The notes: generated from the sequence alone by a model not told the origin. Shown: positions 1 through 10,116, counted from the first letter of the stretch. The stretch: 43,417 bases of DNA from Chara braunii (GCA_003427395.1 BFEA01000430.1:81262-124678); one strand, 5' to 3'. Numbers and translations are program-made.

Positions 1-6
1 CCCCCC

Positions 7-58
<52 letters not shown>
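1..58. repeat. C-run followed by (TC)n microsatellite
   Basis: Seventeen C residues followed by an uninterrupted TC dinucleotide tract. The next 250 bases up to the stop of the first gene show no separate gene and are probably its 3' flank. Confidence 0.95.
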
Positions 59-63
<5 letters not shown>

Positions 64-316
64 GGGGGGGAGGTTGCGAGGGGGTCTGCCTCTTCTTCCC
101 TGGTGGTTGTCCTCATGTCAGCCTTTCTCCTCTTGACTTATGCTTCGCCCGAATCAGAGCCTGTCGTCCGCTTTTGTCCTCTTCTTGTCTACCTTCTAGC
201 CTTCAGCTTCTCCCCATCCTCCTTTCTTGCTTTTGGCTATGTCGCTTTTCTCCTTTGGCAACAAATAGGCCGGTTACGCTTTGCGCATGCTAGCCCCAGA
301 AGTTGTTGGAAACAGT

Positions 317-895
317 TCAATGCTTATCATACGGTCTGATCGGGGGTGGGGGCGGGGCCGCCCTTCTGCCCTCAGATGAACGTTTCCAGCGATAGATGAA
401 AAACGCAAGAACGCCACCAGCAACAACTAGACCAACAGCACCGCCGAGGGCTATGCCCACCTGGACCCCCGTTTTATGAATGGGTTCACTTCCTCCACCA
501 CCACGTGGAGATGATGCCGCTGTCGATGGCCATGCCGATGATAATGATGATGATGATGAGGAGGAGGAGGAGGAGGAAGAAGAGACTAAAGAACCAGCTG
601 CCGGTGATGATGATTGTGGTGCTGCTGGTGATTGTGGCTCAGAGATGCAGCTTCCGCAACACTTGCTATGATCATTCGATTTCTCAGTCCTCGAACATAT
701 TACCATTTCTGGAGTCGTTGGGATAGTTGAACTTCGGGAACTGTTACAGGAGATGTCGGGAAATCCGTCATAACATTCGGTTGCTACCGTGCAATTTGGA
801 CGGTATAGTGTGTCCTGCCACATGAGCATTATTGAACCCGAGTTAGTTGCCGAGAAACTCAGGCTCGAAGAGCAGAAAGAGTAAAATTTTGACAA
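317..895 (-). CDS. Small single-pass membrane protein, Cys-rich ectodomain (paralogue A), 5' end unresolved
   Basis: I do not recognise the family. The open frame gives 192 codons ending in TGA at 317-319. In order it shows a Cys-rich region with Cys at about residues 35, 41, 50, 67, 79, 80 and 83, including the pattern C-x8-C around DGFPDIS and the ending KCCGSC; a Ser/Pro stalk at 86-133 with a 14-residue Ser run; one hydrophobic Gly-rich helix at about 146-168 with GxxxG spacing; then a basic stop-transfer sequence (RWKR) and a tail with five prolines. This is the layout of a type I surface protein with an outside Cys module and a short inside tail. The frame opens at a TTG with a stop just upstream, so the true start is elsewhere, probably in the hydrophobic frame at 859-1128. 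The paralogue at 17204-17815 shares the module, which supports real coding. Function unknown; a surface sensor or wall-facing protein is inference only. Confidence 0.72.
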   Translation of the reverse strand: MSKFYSFCSSSLSFSATNSGSIMLMWQDTLYRPNCTVATECYDGFPDISCNSSRSSTIPTTPEMVICSRTEKSNDHSKCCGSCISEPQSPAAPQSSSPAAGSLVSSSSSSSSSSSSSLSSAWPSTAASSPRGGGGSEPIHKTGVQVGIALGGAVGLVVAGGVLAFFIYRWKRSSEGRRAAPPPPPIRPYDKH

Positions 896-1128
896 AAGTT
901 AGGCTGTTGAGTATTGAATCTATCGATTTGTTCAGTGATTGCTTTTTGCTGCGCAATTATAGCAGAAAGCAAACTTGGATCGATTGATTTGCACGACTCG
1001 TGTTCATATTTCAGAATTTGAGAAATCTGAATTTGATCTAAATAACCTTTGACAGCCGCATAAATAGCGACAACTGTACCAATGGTAGCAAGAGCAACCA
1101 GCTCATATGTCAGAAACCAAAATAGATA
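859..1128 (-). CDS. Hydrophobic upstream coding segment of paralogue A (candidate exon or frame-shifted N-terminus)
   Basis: An 89-codon open frame without an ATG, directly upstream of and overlapping the Cys-rich frame by 37 bases in another frame. It begins with a strongly hydrophobic stretch (LVALATIGTVVAIYAAVKGY) followed by a polar part with two Cys and one possible N-glycosylation site (NFT). A hydrophobic N-terminus is what paralogue A lacks and paralogue B has. Either a one-base indel in the AT-rich overlap (about 860-895) or an intron joins the two frames. A stop codon precedes it, so the start codon would lie in a further upstream exon. An accidental open frame cannot be excluded. 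Confidence 0.42.
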   Translation of the reverse strand, partial: YLFWFLTYELVALATIGTVVAIYAAVKGYLDQIQISQILKYEHESCKSIDPSLLSAIIAQQKAITEQIDRFNTQQPNFCQNFTLSALRA

Positions 1129-1165
1129 TTATTAACGGTGGACAATCAGAAGCATCGACAGTCCT

Positions 1166-1171
1166 CCCCCC

Positions 1172-1202
<31 letters not shown>

Positions 1203-1204
1203 AA
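1166..1204. repeat. C27-A12 homopolymer junction
   Basis: Twenty-seven C followed by twelve A. Run lengths this long are unreliable in an assembly. Confidence 0.9.
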
Positions 1205-1230
1205 GATGCATAGACAGTACAACATATGCA

Positions 1231-1738
1231 AGTCTGGAAACATAAACCACCAGTCCATCCGCTGATCCCGGACCACACAAAAATGCATTTTTCCGAGCCT
1301 GAAATCCGCAGTGCAGGGTGTTGTTCTTTTCCGGGGCGTTGGCGCTCTCCCGCCGAACTTTGATCGGGCCTGCGCACTGTAGATTTTAGCCCAGTACTCA
1401 ACACACGAGCAGAATCTACATACTGGTGGTTAAAACCATATGTACCATGCCCACGTGCCCCACAAACACTGACATTATTATTCGAATCTGGAAACTTAAA
1501 CCACCAGTCCATCCATCCGAGGCTAAATCGATCAACCAGAAAATGGATTTCGCTGAGACTGAAATCTACAGTGCAGGTCGTTGATCGTTTCAGGCCGTTG
1601 GCCCGTTCCCGCCGCACCTTCACCAGGCCTGCGCACTGTAGATTATGGCCCAGTGCTCTCACGTGAGCAGAATGTACAGTGCTGGTTTAAAGTTTAAACC
1701 ATCTGTACCATACCCACCTTCCCCACAGACACAGGTAA
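1231..1738. repeat. Two tandem copies of a 254-bp repeat
   Basis: The block starting near CTGGAAACATAAACCACCAG at 1234 is repeated from 1488 with the same order of blocks: TAAACCACCAGTCCATCC, a GCAGTGCAGG segment, CCTGCGCACTGTAGATT, GAGCAGAAT, a diverged GGTGGTTTAA-like sequence, and CATACCCACC. The copies are clearly homologous but diverged. Each begins with the TAAACCACCAG motif found again at 24119 and 43102. Confidence 0.8.
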
Positions 1739-2574
1739 CCAAGGGTTGGTGAAAGGTTTGGCCTACTATAGGTGGGTGGTCCCAGGGAGGGGACAAAGAC
1801 AGTTTGAGGCCCCAACGTAAACCGCAATTACTACTTTGGCCGTAGGCGAAAAATAGAGCCCCGGGATTGAGGCTTTGTCGGCGGCTGCTCCATCTATTGA
1901 TGGGAAGCATCACCTGCTGGAGACCGGGTCCAGCGTACCTTTTGGAAAAACCATGAGATAAGTTGAGAGGGAACACAGGTGCTGGAAACCAGGTCCCGCG
2001 TCCCATCACTGTCTATCCTGCATGCCTAGAAATGAGGCCCAAGGTCAGCGCCCAGCCAGGGCCTCTGGGGGACACCAGCGGTCCCTGTCTGCTCCCCGGC
2101 CCGCCAGGCCCTGGCTATGCTAACTGCACTAGCTGTACTACCTGCTGGTTTGTTCTACCTATGCTGAGAACCGGGCTCAGCGTCCCTCTTGGATCACCAG
2201 CACGGGGATAGAGACCTTGCACAAGGGCATGAAAAAAAAAAAAAAAAAAAGACAGAAAAAAGGCGAAAATAGAGCCGCGACATTTCCACTTGAATGAATT
2301 TGGACAGGAGCCACCAAGTCCGTTCGGCCCAGCTCATCGGGGCTCTTTTACGCCCGCGACTTTCTGAAGTACTGGTGATTTAACCAAATCTTTTGTTCTC
2401 GTCATCTTCAATAGAAAGATCGGAACACGATCATCGACGTAGAGGGCATCATGATGATGCTTTGTATCAAATTGTGTGGGGATTTTTTTTTTTTTGCAAA
2501 GATGTTATGCTCATCAAACTAAGGGCTGATCCCCCTGGCTGGCGAAACCCCTTCCCTTTCCACCAGGATATTTT
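1739..2574. other. Non-coding stretch with three degenerate short repeats and an A19 run
   Basis: Three related blocks of the form GCTGGAGACCGGGTCCAGCG, GCTGGAAACCAGGTCCCGCG and GCTGAGAACCGGGCTCAGCG occur near 1917, 1980 and 2164. An A19 run at 2232-2250 could be the tail of an old retroposon. No convincing gene. Confidence 0.5.
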
Positions 2575-3110
2575 GCGGGATACCACAGTAGCAGCAAGCA
2601 TGTAGGACGTCTACAGTGGCAGTGTTTTTATACTGCCACCAACAGCAAGAATTGGGTGCGCTTCCAGGGTGCCCTTTCCGCATCCGATGAAGTTGGGAAT
2701 CGGGTGGTTGGGGGGGAGGGGCATAACATCTACAGTGGCAGTGTGAAAACACTGGCACCAGCTGTGAGCATTGGGTGCCCTTCTTGCATCGGGCTGTCGG
2801 CTTAAGCTTGCGGGATACCACAGCAGCAGCAAGCCAGTAGGACATCTACAGTGGCAGTGTTTTCATACGTCCACCAACAGCAAGCATTGGGTGCCCTTTC
2901 ATGGGGCCCTTTCCACGTCGGCTGAAGTTGGGAATTGGGGGGAGAGACGGAGGGTGTCTGCCCCCCCCTGCGTACAAGTGTAATCGTGGGGGGGGGGGCG
3001 CGAAGCGGTTGGGGTGTAACATCTACAGTGGAAGTGTGAAAACACTGCCACCAACTGCAAGCATCGGGTGCCCTTCTTGCACTGGGCTGTCGGCTGAAGT
3101 TGGGAGTAGG
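2575..3110. repeat. Tandem repeats with hairpin-forming GTGGCAGTGT/ACACTGCCAC core
   Basis: A unit beginning GCGGGATACCACAG at 2575 recurs at 2810, a period of 235. Each large unit holds two sub-copies of a CTACAGTGGCAGTG block followed by AGCATTGGGTGCCCTT-like sequence, at about 2606, 2731, 2846 and 3020. In two sub-copies the sequence GTGGCAGTGTGAAAACACTG(C)CAC folds into a stem-loop. Confidence 0.8.
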
Positions 3111-3757
3111 AGAGGGGGGGGGGTGGACCCCCTTCGTCAGAAAAGCTACAGAAATCAGAGTACTAAATTATAAAAGAAAAGAAGGAAAAAAAAAAAAAAA
3201 AACCTCCACTTGCATCTCACATCTGATTCCCTGTCATGGTTTCCGGTTGCTGTGCTTCCCTTACGTGTGCTTTCCTGATGAGGAAAGCACTAAGTCTTCC
3301 CCGTGACTTCCGTTGCAGAAGCAGAACAAAGAGGAGGCGGTAGGATCGTGTCTGTGCCATGGGCACCTGGATTAGCGGGAGATCCCCGTACTGGGCCAAT
3401 GAGCCGACTGGCAGCCACACGGTGGGATCCAGCACCAACTCTAGCACTGATGGGACACATACGCTGTCCACTGCCAAGCCAGATCGGATTCCCACATCAG
3501 CTTGGGCATCCAGGGGAGGACAAGATATGGCATTGGGAAAAGGAGTCACAAACGAACTGGCGGTCCAAAACCAGGAGCACTGGGACACTTCCTCCGAAGT
3601 TCGCGGCTGGAAAGGTGGAGGCCACACTTTCGATACATTTTTGCGTGCTTGTGGCCGTTTTTTTTTTCCCTTTTTGCCTACCTGTTGTTGCCGGTTTGAT
3701 ACATTCTGGAATCTGGATGGGATTTTTTTATTCAGGAGTAAATTGCCCATCCAAATG
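3111..3757. other. Stretch with no recognisable gene
   Basis: A long plus-strand open frame crosses here into the nad4 fragment, but its residues before the fragment resemble nothing I know and the composition is not gene-like. An A-run at 3186-3202 may be a retroposon tail. Confidence 0.4.
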
Positions 3758-3901
3758 AAAGTACCTATGGTACCAGTTCATATTTGGTTACCTGAAGCTC
3801 ATGTAGAAGCACCCACCACTGGATCTGTTATCTTAGCGGGAATCCTCTTAAAATTGGGAACTTATGGTTTTTTAAGATTTTCAATACTAATGTTTCCAGA
3901 G
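3758..3901 (+). pseudogene. nad4: Nuclear copy of a mitochondrial nad4 fragment (NUMT)
   Basis: The plus-strand frame encodes about 48 residues of NADH dehydrogenase subunit 4, a proton-pumping membrane subunit of respiratory complex I. It includes [19 protein letters not shown] and then [20 protein letters not shown], which is the highly conserved core of plant and charophyte nad4. Homology starts abruptly at AAAGTACC and stops after MFPE, with unrelated sequence either side, no start codon of its own and no intron boundary. The full protein is around 500 residues, so this is about a tenth of it. The reading frame is intact, so the transfer is either fairly recent or simply short. It is a mitochondrion-to-nucleus insertion rather than a functional gene. 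Confidence 0.93.
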
Positions 3902-4774
3902 TGGTGGTTTAAGGCTCTACTGGCCCCGACTCCTTTCCTGGATCGTGCTGGCATACACGGGACTTCAGGCCAAGAAGCTATTGATCGGATTCCTCCCAAT
4001 CGGTTCATATCTTGTTCCTTAGGCATTCCACGAATCACAGAGCCTGCACTGACAAGTGAGAGTCCACACAGATATGGCGGAAAGGTCACTCAAGTGGATG
4101 ATAAGAGCATGCTGACGTGGCACTGCATTGCATTGTGGGTGGTGCCGAGGCAACGACCAGTCGTCAAAATGCACATCGGGTCAAGTGGTGAGAAACCTGT
4201 GGTTGAGGGCGGCTATCCGAAGGTACGTTGTTCCTGACGTTATCTTCCCTCCTCATTTCTACTCAAGAGTCCTCTCTCAATTCAGGGGTCGTGAGGGCGC
4301 TCTACTTTGAGAGATGAAATTTTTCCTGGTGGCGGATCTGGTGGGAGAGGGCGGTACCTCTGAAGGGCCCTGGATGAAGCACGGGTCACGCTCACCATGC
4401 CAACCCATGGGAGTAGAGAATGCATGCTTTGCTGCATTGTCCTTTGAGCTCTTGCTGCACATAGAGGTGGTGTTGTGCTGGCCAGCCCTATGGAGGATCG
4501 TCGGGTACCGGATCATCCAAGTCGCGCTGTACGCGAGTATAAATAGAGTACAGTCCCGACTGGCCAGTCTTTCACTTACGTGGGCACAGGGGTGGGCCGA
4601 TGTACACACCATCAGACACCGCTGCTTGCAGATGCAGCCAGAACGTCGTTAGTGACAAAGACAATCAAGAGGGATACAGGGGGAAGGGGGGATTTCAGTT
4701 CACACTCATCTGTAATTATTGCACATTTCCATTCTGCATGTATTTGCGCTTTTTTTTTTTTTTTAATTAGTTTT
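3902..4774. other. Stretch with no recognisable gene
   Basis: No protein motif, RNA gene or clear repeat found. A T-run at 4751-4764 lies just before the U2 copy. Confidence 0.4.
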
Positions 4775-4871
4775 TTCTCAGCCTTTTGGCTAAGATAAAG
4801 TGTAGTATCTGTTCTGATCAGTTTAATATCTGATCCGTGACCCATCGGGTCGAAAAAAAAAAAAAAAAAAA
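4775..4871 (+). pseudogene. 3'-truncated U2 snRNA retrocopy with poly(A) tail
   Basis: The sequence CTCAGCCTTTTGGCTAAGAT, then AAGTGTAGTATCTGTTCT, then CAGTTTAATATCTGAT reproduces the 5' half of U2 snRNA, which pairs with the intron branch site in the spliceosome. The branch-pairing GTAGTA and stem-loop I are intact. Homology continues into a small GACCCATCGGGTC stem (the stem II region) and then stops. It is followed directly by 19 A residues at 4853-4871. The rest of U2 (Sm site, stems III and IV) is absent. A truncated snRNA ending in poly(A) is the mark of a LINE-mobilised retrocopy, so it should not make functional U2. No clear target-site duplication was seen. Confidence 0.9.
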
Positions 4872-5290
4872 CCCTTAAAAAAGAAGTTAACCGACTGCTG
4901 ACTCCTGACAGACAGAAATTATAGTGTAGTACTGCAGCAGTCAACCATTTCCAGTTCTATGCTTTGCTGATTGTCTCAGAACTAGTCAAAGTGGAGATAG
5001 CCTCAGATAGGATCATTTGCAGAGTCTTTGTATTTGATGTTGTCACTAGCTGAAGTGTTCTCTGAGTTTCAGACCAAAATCATTTTTTGTCTCGGTCAGA
5101 CACCATCTGTGGTAGGTCCCAGCGAGGACAGTAGTGCAGACTGTGATGTGCTATAGCTGATGAGAGGGAGAGGTCGTGAGGAGGAGAGAGCTGATGAGGG
5201 GATTGTGAGTTGGCTAGGAGCTTGTAGGGGACCTGTAGTGTGTCAGGTTCTGCCACCTGGCGGCGAGAGGCAGCTGTGAGCAGAAAGCAG
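4872..5290. other. Leader-like sequence before the gag remnant
   Basis: No gene recognised. The stretch leads without a clear break into the degraded gag frame and may belong to the same retroelement. Confidence 0.35.
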
Positions 5291-7018
5291 TGTTGAGCAT
5301 GGGCGTAGGGCAAGGGGAGTTGCTGGAGAAGCGGTGCAGGCAGAGGCATTAGGAACAGCAGCTGCAGACTCAATGGCATCTGCAGCATCAGCCTCCAGTC
5401 AGACTCGGCCAACGCAAAGCACCCCGGCTGTGTCACAGTCAGTGACACCAGTTGTAGGTACGAGTACGGGTTCATCCTCAAGTCAGACGGCTGGATCGCA
5501 GTTCGGCCAGCCACCTCGGCTCACTAGAGAGGATTTAGAGATTTAAGAGGCCGCAAATATCCGCCTTTGGCTAGAAGCCGAACTCAGAGATGCAGCCGAC
5601 AGAGAGAGGAGAGCTCGGAATAGAAAAGCTAGACAGGAGAACAGAGAGGCAGACCGGGCTACTATAGAGGGACTAGGTGAGTCTGTCTTGGATTACAAAA
5701 CGAAAGCCCTGAAAGCCGGAGGCTGGGCATGTACGAGTACATGGCTGTACAGGACAGCCGGAGGGTGACATACAGTTCACTTTGGACCAGATACTTGATA
5801 GCCCTTCATGGTTAGGGATGGCCAGTCCCTTCCACAACGACCCGGCGTGGTATCAGGCCACAGCTTGCAGTCCTGTTGTCGTTCACTTTGCCGGCTACGG
5901 TGGGTCCTTTGTTCCTCAATTTGGCATGCTGTTATCAGGTGGACAGTTACCTGTAAGTGCGCAGACGCAGGCTCCTTCTTCTCAACAAGCCATTGTAGCT
6001 GCAGGACAACAACCGGTTCAGCAACCCGTGCAGCTGCAGGGACCGCCAGCGGTGCTGCAGGCACCTGCTGCTGGATCACAGCAACAATGGGTCCCTAAAA
6101 TTGCGTTGGCCCCTTCGAAGACATTTACTGGTGATAAGGAGGAGGAGGATCTCAAGACATGGTTGAGAACAGTGCCGACATACGTTAGGGCCAAGTTGAT
6201 GCTTCTTGACCACGAAGTAATTGTGGCTGCATCCTATCTGAAGGGATCTGCAGCAAGATGGTTGGACAGTTTAGTAGCACATGATGGATACGGTTTGAAT
6301 TTTGATGATTGGGCACGGACCAACAAAATACGAACAGAAAATATAATCATAAATCTTGAGTTGTAACTGAATGTGCAGTAAATTCGTAGATGTTGTATTT
6401 AAGGTAAACAACAAGTTCCAAATTGAATTAATTACTGCAATTGACAGAGGAGCGGTGGCATAACTTGCAGCAGGCCACCAAAGCGTTGGACAAGCTAGAC
6501 TCCAAGAAGTATAGAAAGGCACGCGAGCTTAGCAATGCCGTAGAGAAACTGATCGTAGGCCCTGGGGTGTGCAATGACCGACGAACACTATTGACCTTAT
6601 ACTTGCGATGTCTACCTACCGACATCAAAATATGATGGTCAGCGAGGCATCCATTGACGTGGAGAAACTTTCTTCCTTCAGCAAGAAGGCCTTGGACTTA
6701 GAAGCTAAGCTAGGGAACGTGGAACAGGTGCCAGTTGATGGGAGGAAGAAGAAGATTCCACACGTCGATTGGAGAAACAAAGGTCACCTCATGCACATCG
6801 GTTCAGATGGGAATCAGGAGGAGGTAGAGATTCCTCTTATCTTGTAGGGGGGAGAGAGTATTTGGGCGGTGAAGAAAATTCAAACGGAGGAACAATTGCC
6901 GCGGCCACAACCAAGACTAAGGCGGCTGGCAAACGTAAGGGAGGCCAACCTACGAGTCAAGGCAAGGGACAAGACTCATGTGACAAAACGACAATGCAGA
7001 CTCTGACACAGACTTTAT
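5290..7018 (+). pseudogene. Ty3/gypsy-type gag remnant
   Basis: Gag is the RNA-packaging structural protein of LTR retrotransposons. Broken frames together read as one gag: an Ala/Ser/Gln-rich N-terminus (5334-5546); an in-frame TAA; a charged helix (RDAADRERRARNRKARQENR); a Gln/Pro-rich linker; a retrotransposon gag domain (KTFTGDKEEEDLKTWLRTV ... SYLKGSAARWLDSLV at about 6117-6270); then EERWHNLQQATKALDKLDSKK, LTLYLRCLPTDIK and SFSKKALDLEAKLG; and a basic tail. There is at least one stop, several frameshifts and an AT-rich insertion at about 6319-6445. Protease and reverse transcriptase do not follow. It meets a second gag remnant tail to tail near 7020. Confidence 0.82.
6319..6445. other. 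AT-rich insertion interrupting gag
   Basis: The gag frame reads NFDDWA up to about 6318, becomes unrelated AT-rich sequence, and resumes with EERWHNLQQATK just after GACAG at 6446. There is no GT at the left edge, so it is not an ordinary spliceosomal intron. Origin not recognised. Confidence 0.5.
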
Positions 7019-7025
7019 GATTTGA

Positions 7026-8610
7026 TTAGTTTTTTCCTGATCATTTTCATTTCTCAATTTACCTGTTTCTTTTTCACACTTGATAACTGGGTCAGTCTCT
7101 TCATGCCAATCCGTGCCCAAAATCAAGTCGAAGGGTAGGTTCTTCTCAATCAGGAACGAAACTTCATGCAGGATTTTCTTTACTTGTGTTCTGAAGTGAG
7201 CCTTCACATTTTCAATACAATTAGAGACTGTGATAATTGTACTTTTGTCAGCAAGTATAGAAGTAACAGGCATACGCAACTCTTAACCTTCATTCCAAGA
7301 TGCATCCTCTTTATAGCCTTCTCTGATATGTACAATCTTGTTGACCAAGGATAAAGTAAAATACCGGTCCTTACTCTTGCAAATTCTAGATTTGCTAACC
7401 TGAATTTCTTAAATTGATCAATTCTTCATGAAGTTCATCAAGGCACTCGCCCAGGGTGACTTTACACACGACATGCTCAAGGCGATCTGGGTGAGGGGCG
7501 GAAGAAGAGCCATCCTCTGCCATAGGAGCTGGAGGGTTGAAAGGGGTTCGCTGCACCAAGTCATCTAAACCCTCTGGCTCAGCAGGAGCAGATGCTACTA
7601 CTGGCTGCTCCCTTTTGGGTTCCTAATGAGAGGGCACCATGCTATGGTTTGCATTTCAGTGCCGCACTTAAGGCACTGGCCTTTGTCCATGCAATCATGC
7701 CAAACCTCCTGGGATATGCCAATCTTCTTTCATGGCTACCCAGATGCTATGCCAGGATGTGCGGGAAAGGAACGGGACCTCTTCTTCTTCACTTCACTAC
7801 GACTTGCACCTCCCTTGCCGGCCGCTACAGCAGTGACGTCACCCTTTCGAGGCTGATTGCTGCTGCTTTACTCACCCTCGGTTCCTTTGAGGGGCCACCT
7901 CTGTCGCTTTTGTCCCCACAAGATTCTCCTCCCTTGTCCTCGTTGATGCCCCCCCTTTTACAGTGCCAGAATACATACCTCTTACATTGAAGGTCATTTG
8001 CTCCCTCTGCAAAGCAAGATCTTTAAATTGCCGATAACTATACTTCTGCATGTTAGTGACCTTTGGAAGGAGACCTTTGAATTGTCGACAACTTCGCCTC
8101 TGCGACAAGCTGACTCCTCGTTGGCTCAGGGAGCATTCGAGAGTAGACCAACAGGACCATTGTGCATGCTCAGACCAGACAACTGCAGCAGTTGATCCAC
8201 CTCCCGTGACAGCTTGTCAACAGAGGACCAGCGGCGCTGCCCTATGGTGGCAAGTTTGTCAAATGCCTTGGCGGCAGCAGTTTTATCCAGAAATCTTTCT
8301 TCGATTTTCTTTAGAAATTTCCTCTAGTTGTCCTTCAGGACATCCGTTAAAATTGGAACGATAAGAGAAGATTAGCATGGCCCCTAAGCAACGATGACAC
8401 ACATAAATCGAGATGTGGTCCAAATTTTTAAAGAGAGAAATTCTGTCAAGTTCAGTGTCTTAGACCAGTCCCCGATAAACTCAAAGCCAGCAGAGATGAC
8501 GTTTAACACGACCAATGCCATGGTGTCTTCACCGGGACATGATGACATTGTGAAGGCGACCTGGCTGCTTTCCCCTTTGGAGGTGGTCGAACAATACGTG
8601 TAAGGAACCC
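7026..8610 (-). pseudogene. Ty3/gypsy-type gag-protease remnant, split by a U6 copy
   Basis: Read on the minus strand from about 8600 leftwards, pieces match gag and protease in the right order. They are FIGDWSKTLNLTEFLSL, then after the U6 insertion KFLKKIEERFLDKTAAAKAF and FDKLATIGQRRWSSVDKLSRE; then YRQFKDLALQREQM (about 7970-8030); then a zinc-knuckle remnant QCLKCGTEMQTIAWC (about 7655-7700) whose His is replaced by Gln; then a retropepsin-like segment with LPFDLILGTDWHEE (about 7100-7140). No reverse transcriptase follows. Frameshifts and stops occur throughout. It is related to, but not the same as, the plus-strand gag to its left. Confidence 0.8.
8330..8428 (+). pseudogene. Full-length U6 snRNA-like copy inserted in gag
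   Basis: The sequence begins GTCCTTCAGGACATCCG and continues AAAATTGGAACGAT, AGAAGATTAGCATGGCCCC, AAATCGAGAT and GGTCCAAATTTTT, covering U6 from its 5' stem-loop to the terminal T-run. U6 is the catalytic RNA of the spliceosome. The invariant ACAGAGA box has lost a base (AAGAGA), the GCGCAAGGATGACACGCAC region has several changes, and no upstream promoter (TATA or upstream sequence element) can exist because the flank is gag coding sequence. The gag frame reads straight across if the copy is removed, with AAATTT at both edges. This is a dead retrocopy. Confidence 0.88.
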
Positions 8611-8619
8611 AGTCGGTAG

Positions 8620-9248
8620 GATACTAGTCAGATGCTGAAATACAAGGTAACTCAGACGCTGAACAATGTCTCCGATAATCATGAATGTGATCTCTGAAAC
8701 AATGTCTCTCGTTTCCAATAGACACAGAGAGTGGAGGGGGATTAGACTGATTAGAAGGTGGAAGAGATAATAACCATCAATGACCACAAAGATAGTAGCC
8801 CAACATTTCCCACTCCTTCTCCGGGCTTCCCTCGCCTCCACATCAGCAAAACAGTATCCAATAACGAGCCTGGCAGATCCTGATCAAATCAAACTGTAAT
8901 GTGGCACAGTTCTCCCGTGAAGACGTCCAGCAGCGTACAGTATCAACATCACCAGCACGTAAGTACCCCGTCCCTCTCTCTCAATCATCCACAGATCCCG
9001 ATCTCCCTCCTTGTCACGTCCAACTCAACAATGAAGACAGTATGGCAGATGCCACGTCAGCAATGAAGACAGAGTGGCATGCGCCACATCAGCAATGTCA
9101 AAGGCAGCGTGGCTTGCGCCACGTCAGCGGAGGCTGGCGCCGAAGCAGGAAGGCATCTACAGTGCCACCGTCCAGCTAGCGTCAAGCCAGTGTTGAGTCA
9201 GCATAGCAAGACTGAATGTTGACTCCCTGGAGGCAGGGTCTTATGTGG
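8620..9248. other. Non-coding stretch with a CCACGTCAGC repeat cluster
   Basis: No gene recognised. A strong donor-like GTAAGT is at 8959, and CCACGTCAGC-type motifs are at 9052-9061, 9084-9093 (one change) and 9119-9128. The same motif clusters at 15887-16057, so the stretch is probably LTR-element leader or promoter debris. Confidence 0.45.
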
Positions 9249-9857
9249 GTTGACCTGCCTCAGGTCTCCCACCCACGGTGGCTCAGATTGACTCACAGCA
9301 GATGGCCTCGATCCCATACAGTTGCAGACTTCCACTTGGCCTGAACACTGTCTTGGTACCTGCATACAAACAAGTGTGTGTCTGACCGGCGGCCTGGGCT
9401 GGGTCCATGTAGACTTTGACTCCCGGGCCGCTAGGCAGTTGACTAAAGTCAACTGTCGGGCGCGAAGGCCCCGATGACTTTCTTTGGGGGATTTTCGTTC
9501 CCCTGGTCGTCGCTGCCCCAGACCGGTTCACGGCCTGTCTGTGCCCCACAGAGCAATATGAAGGGGTTATTGCATACGTCTGAATTTCTGCCATCCAGAG
9601 GAGCAGATATTCCCCCTTTTTCCTTGAGTATGTGAACGGCAATTTCATTTTCTTTCTTTTGGGGCGCTTCACAATCTTTCCCATCTTCTTTCTTCTCGAG
9701 GGCATGTGAAGCTTTCATGGCATCCTTTAGCAGCTTTTCCGCTTTCTCACTGTCTGACAGTGTCTGTCTTCTTTTCTTCTTTCTCAACTGTTACATTGTT
9801 CTCTTTCCCTTCACAATCTTTTCCAACATTGTGAACTCGGCTATCAGTCGTCACATT

Positions 9858-9902
9858 TTTTGTTTTGTTTTGTTTTGTTTTGTTTTGTTTTGTTTTGTTT
9901 TG
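9858..9902. repeat. (TTTTG)n microsatellite
   Basis: About nine pentanucleotide units inside the coiled-coil ORF remnant. Confidence 0.95.
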
Positions 9903-10116
9903 AAGTCCAGATCGTAGTAGAGGCTGGATGCTAGGCCTCGGGAGTGCCTGTCGTTGTACTCAGTTGTCGCTTTTCATCGATAACTCCATCTAGCTTTGCT
10001 TCAATGTGAGCAAGGTACATCAAAAGTTGCTGTAAAGTGGACGCCAAGTCTCCTTCCGCCTGTTCCTTTACATTGAACTTTTCTGATATTTCTTTTAATT
10101 TATCTTCTTCTTCTCG

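Noticed and set aside
8330-8428. Functional U6 gene
   Set aside because: Damaged ACAGAGA box and no snRNA promoter because the upstream sequence is gag coding.
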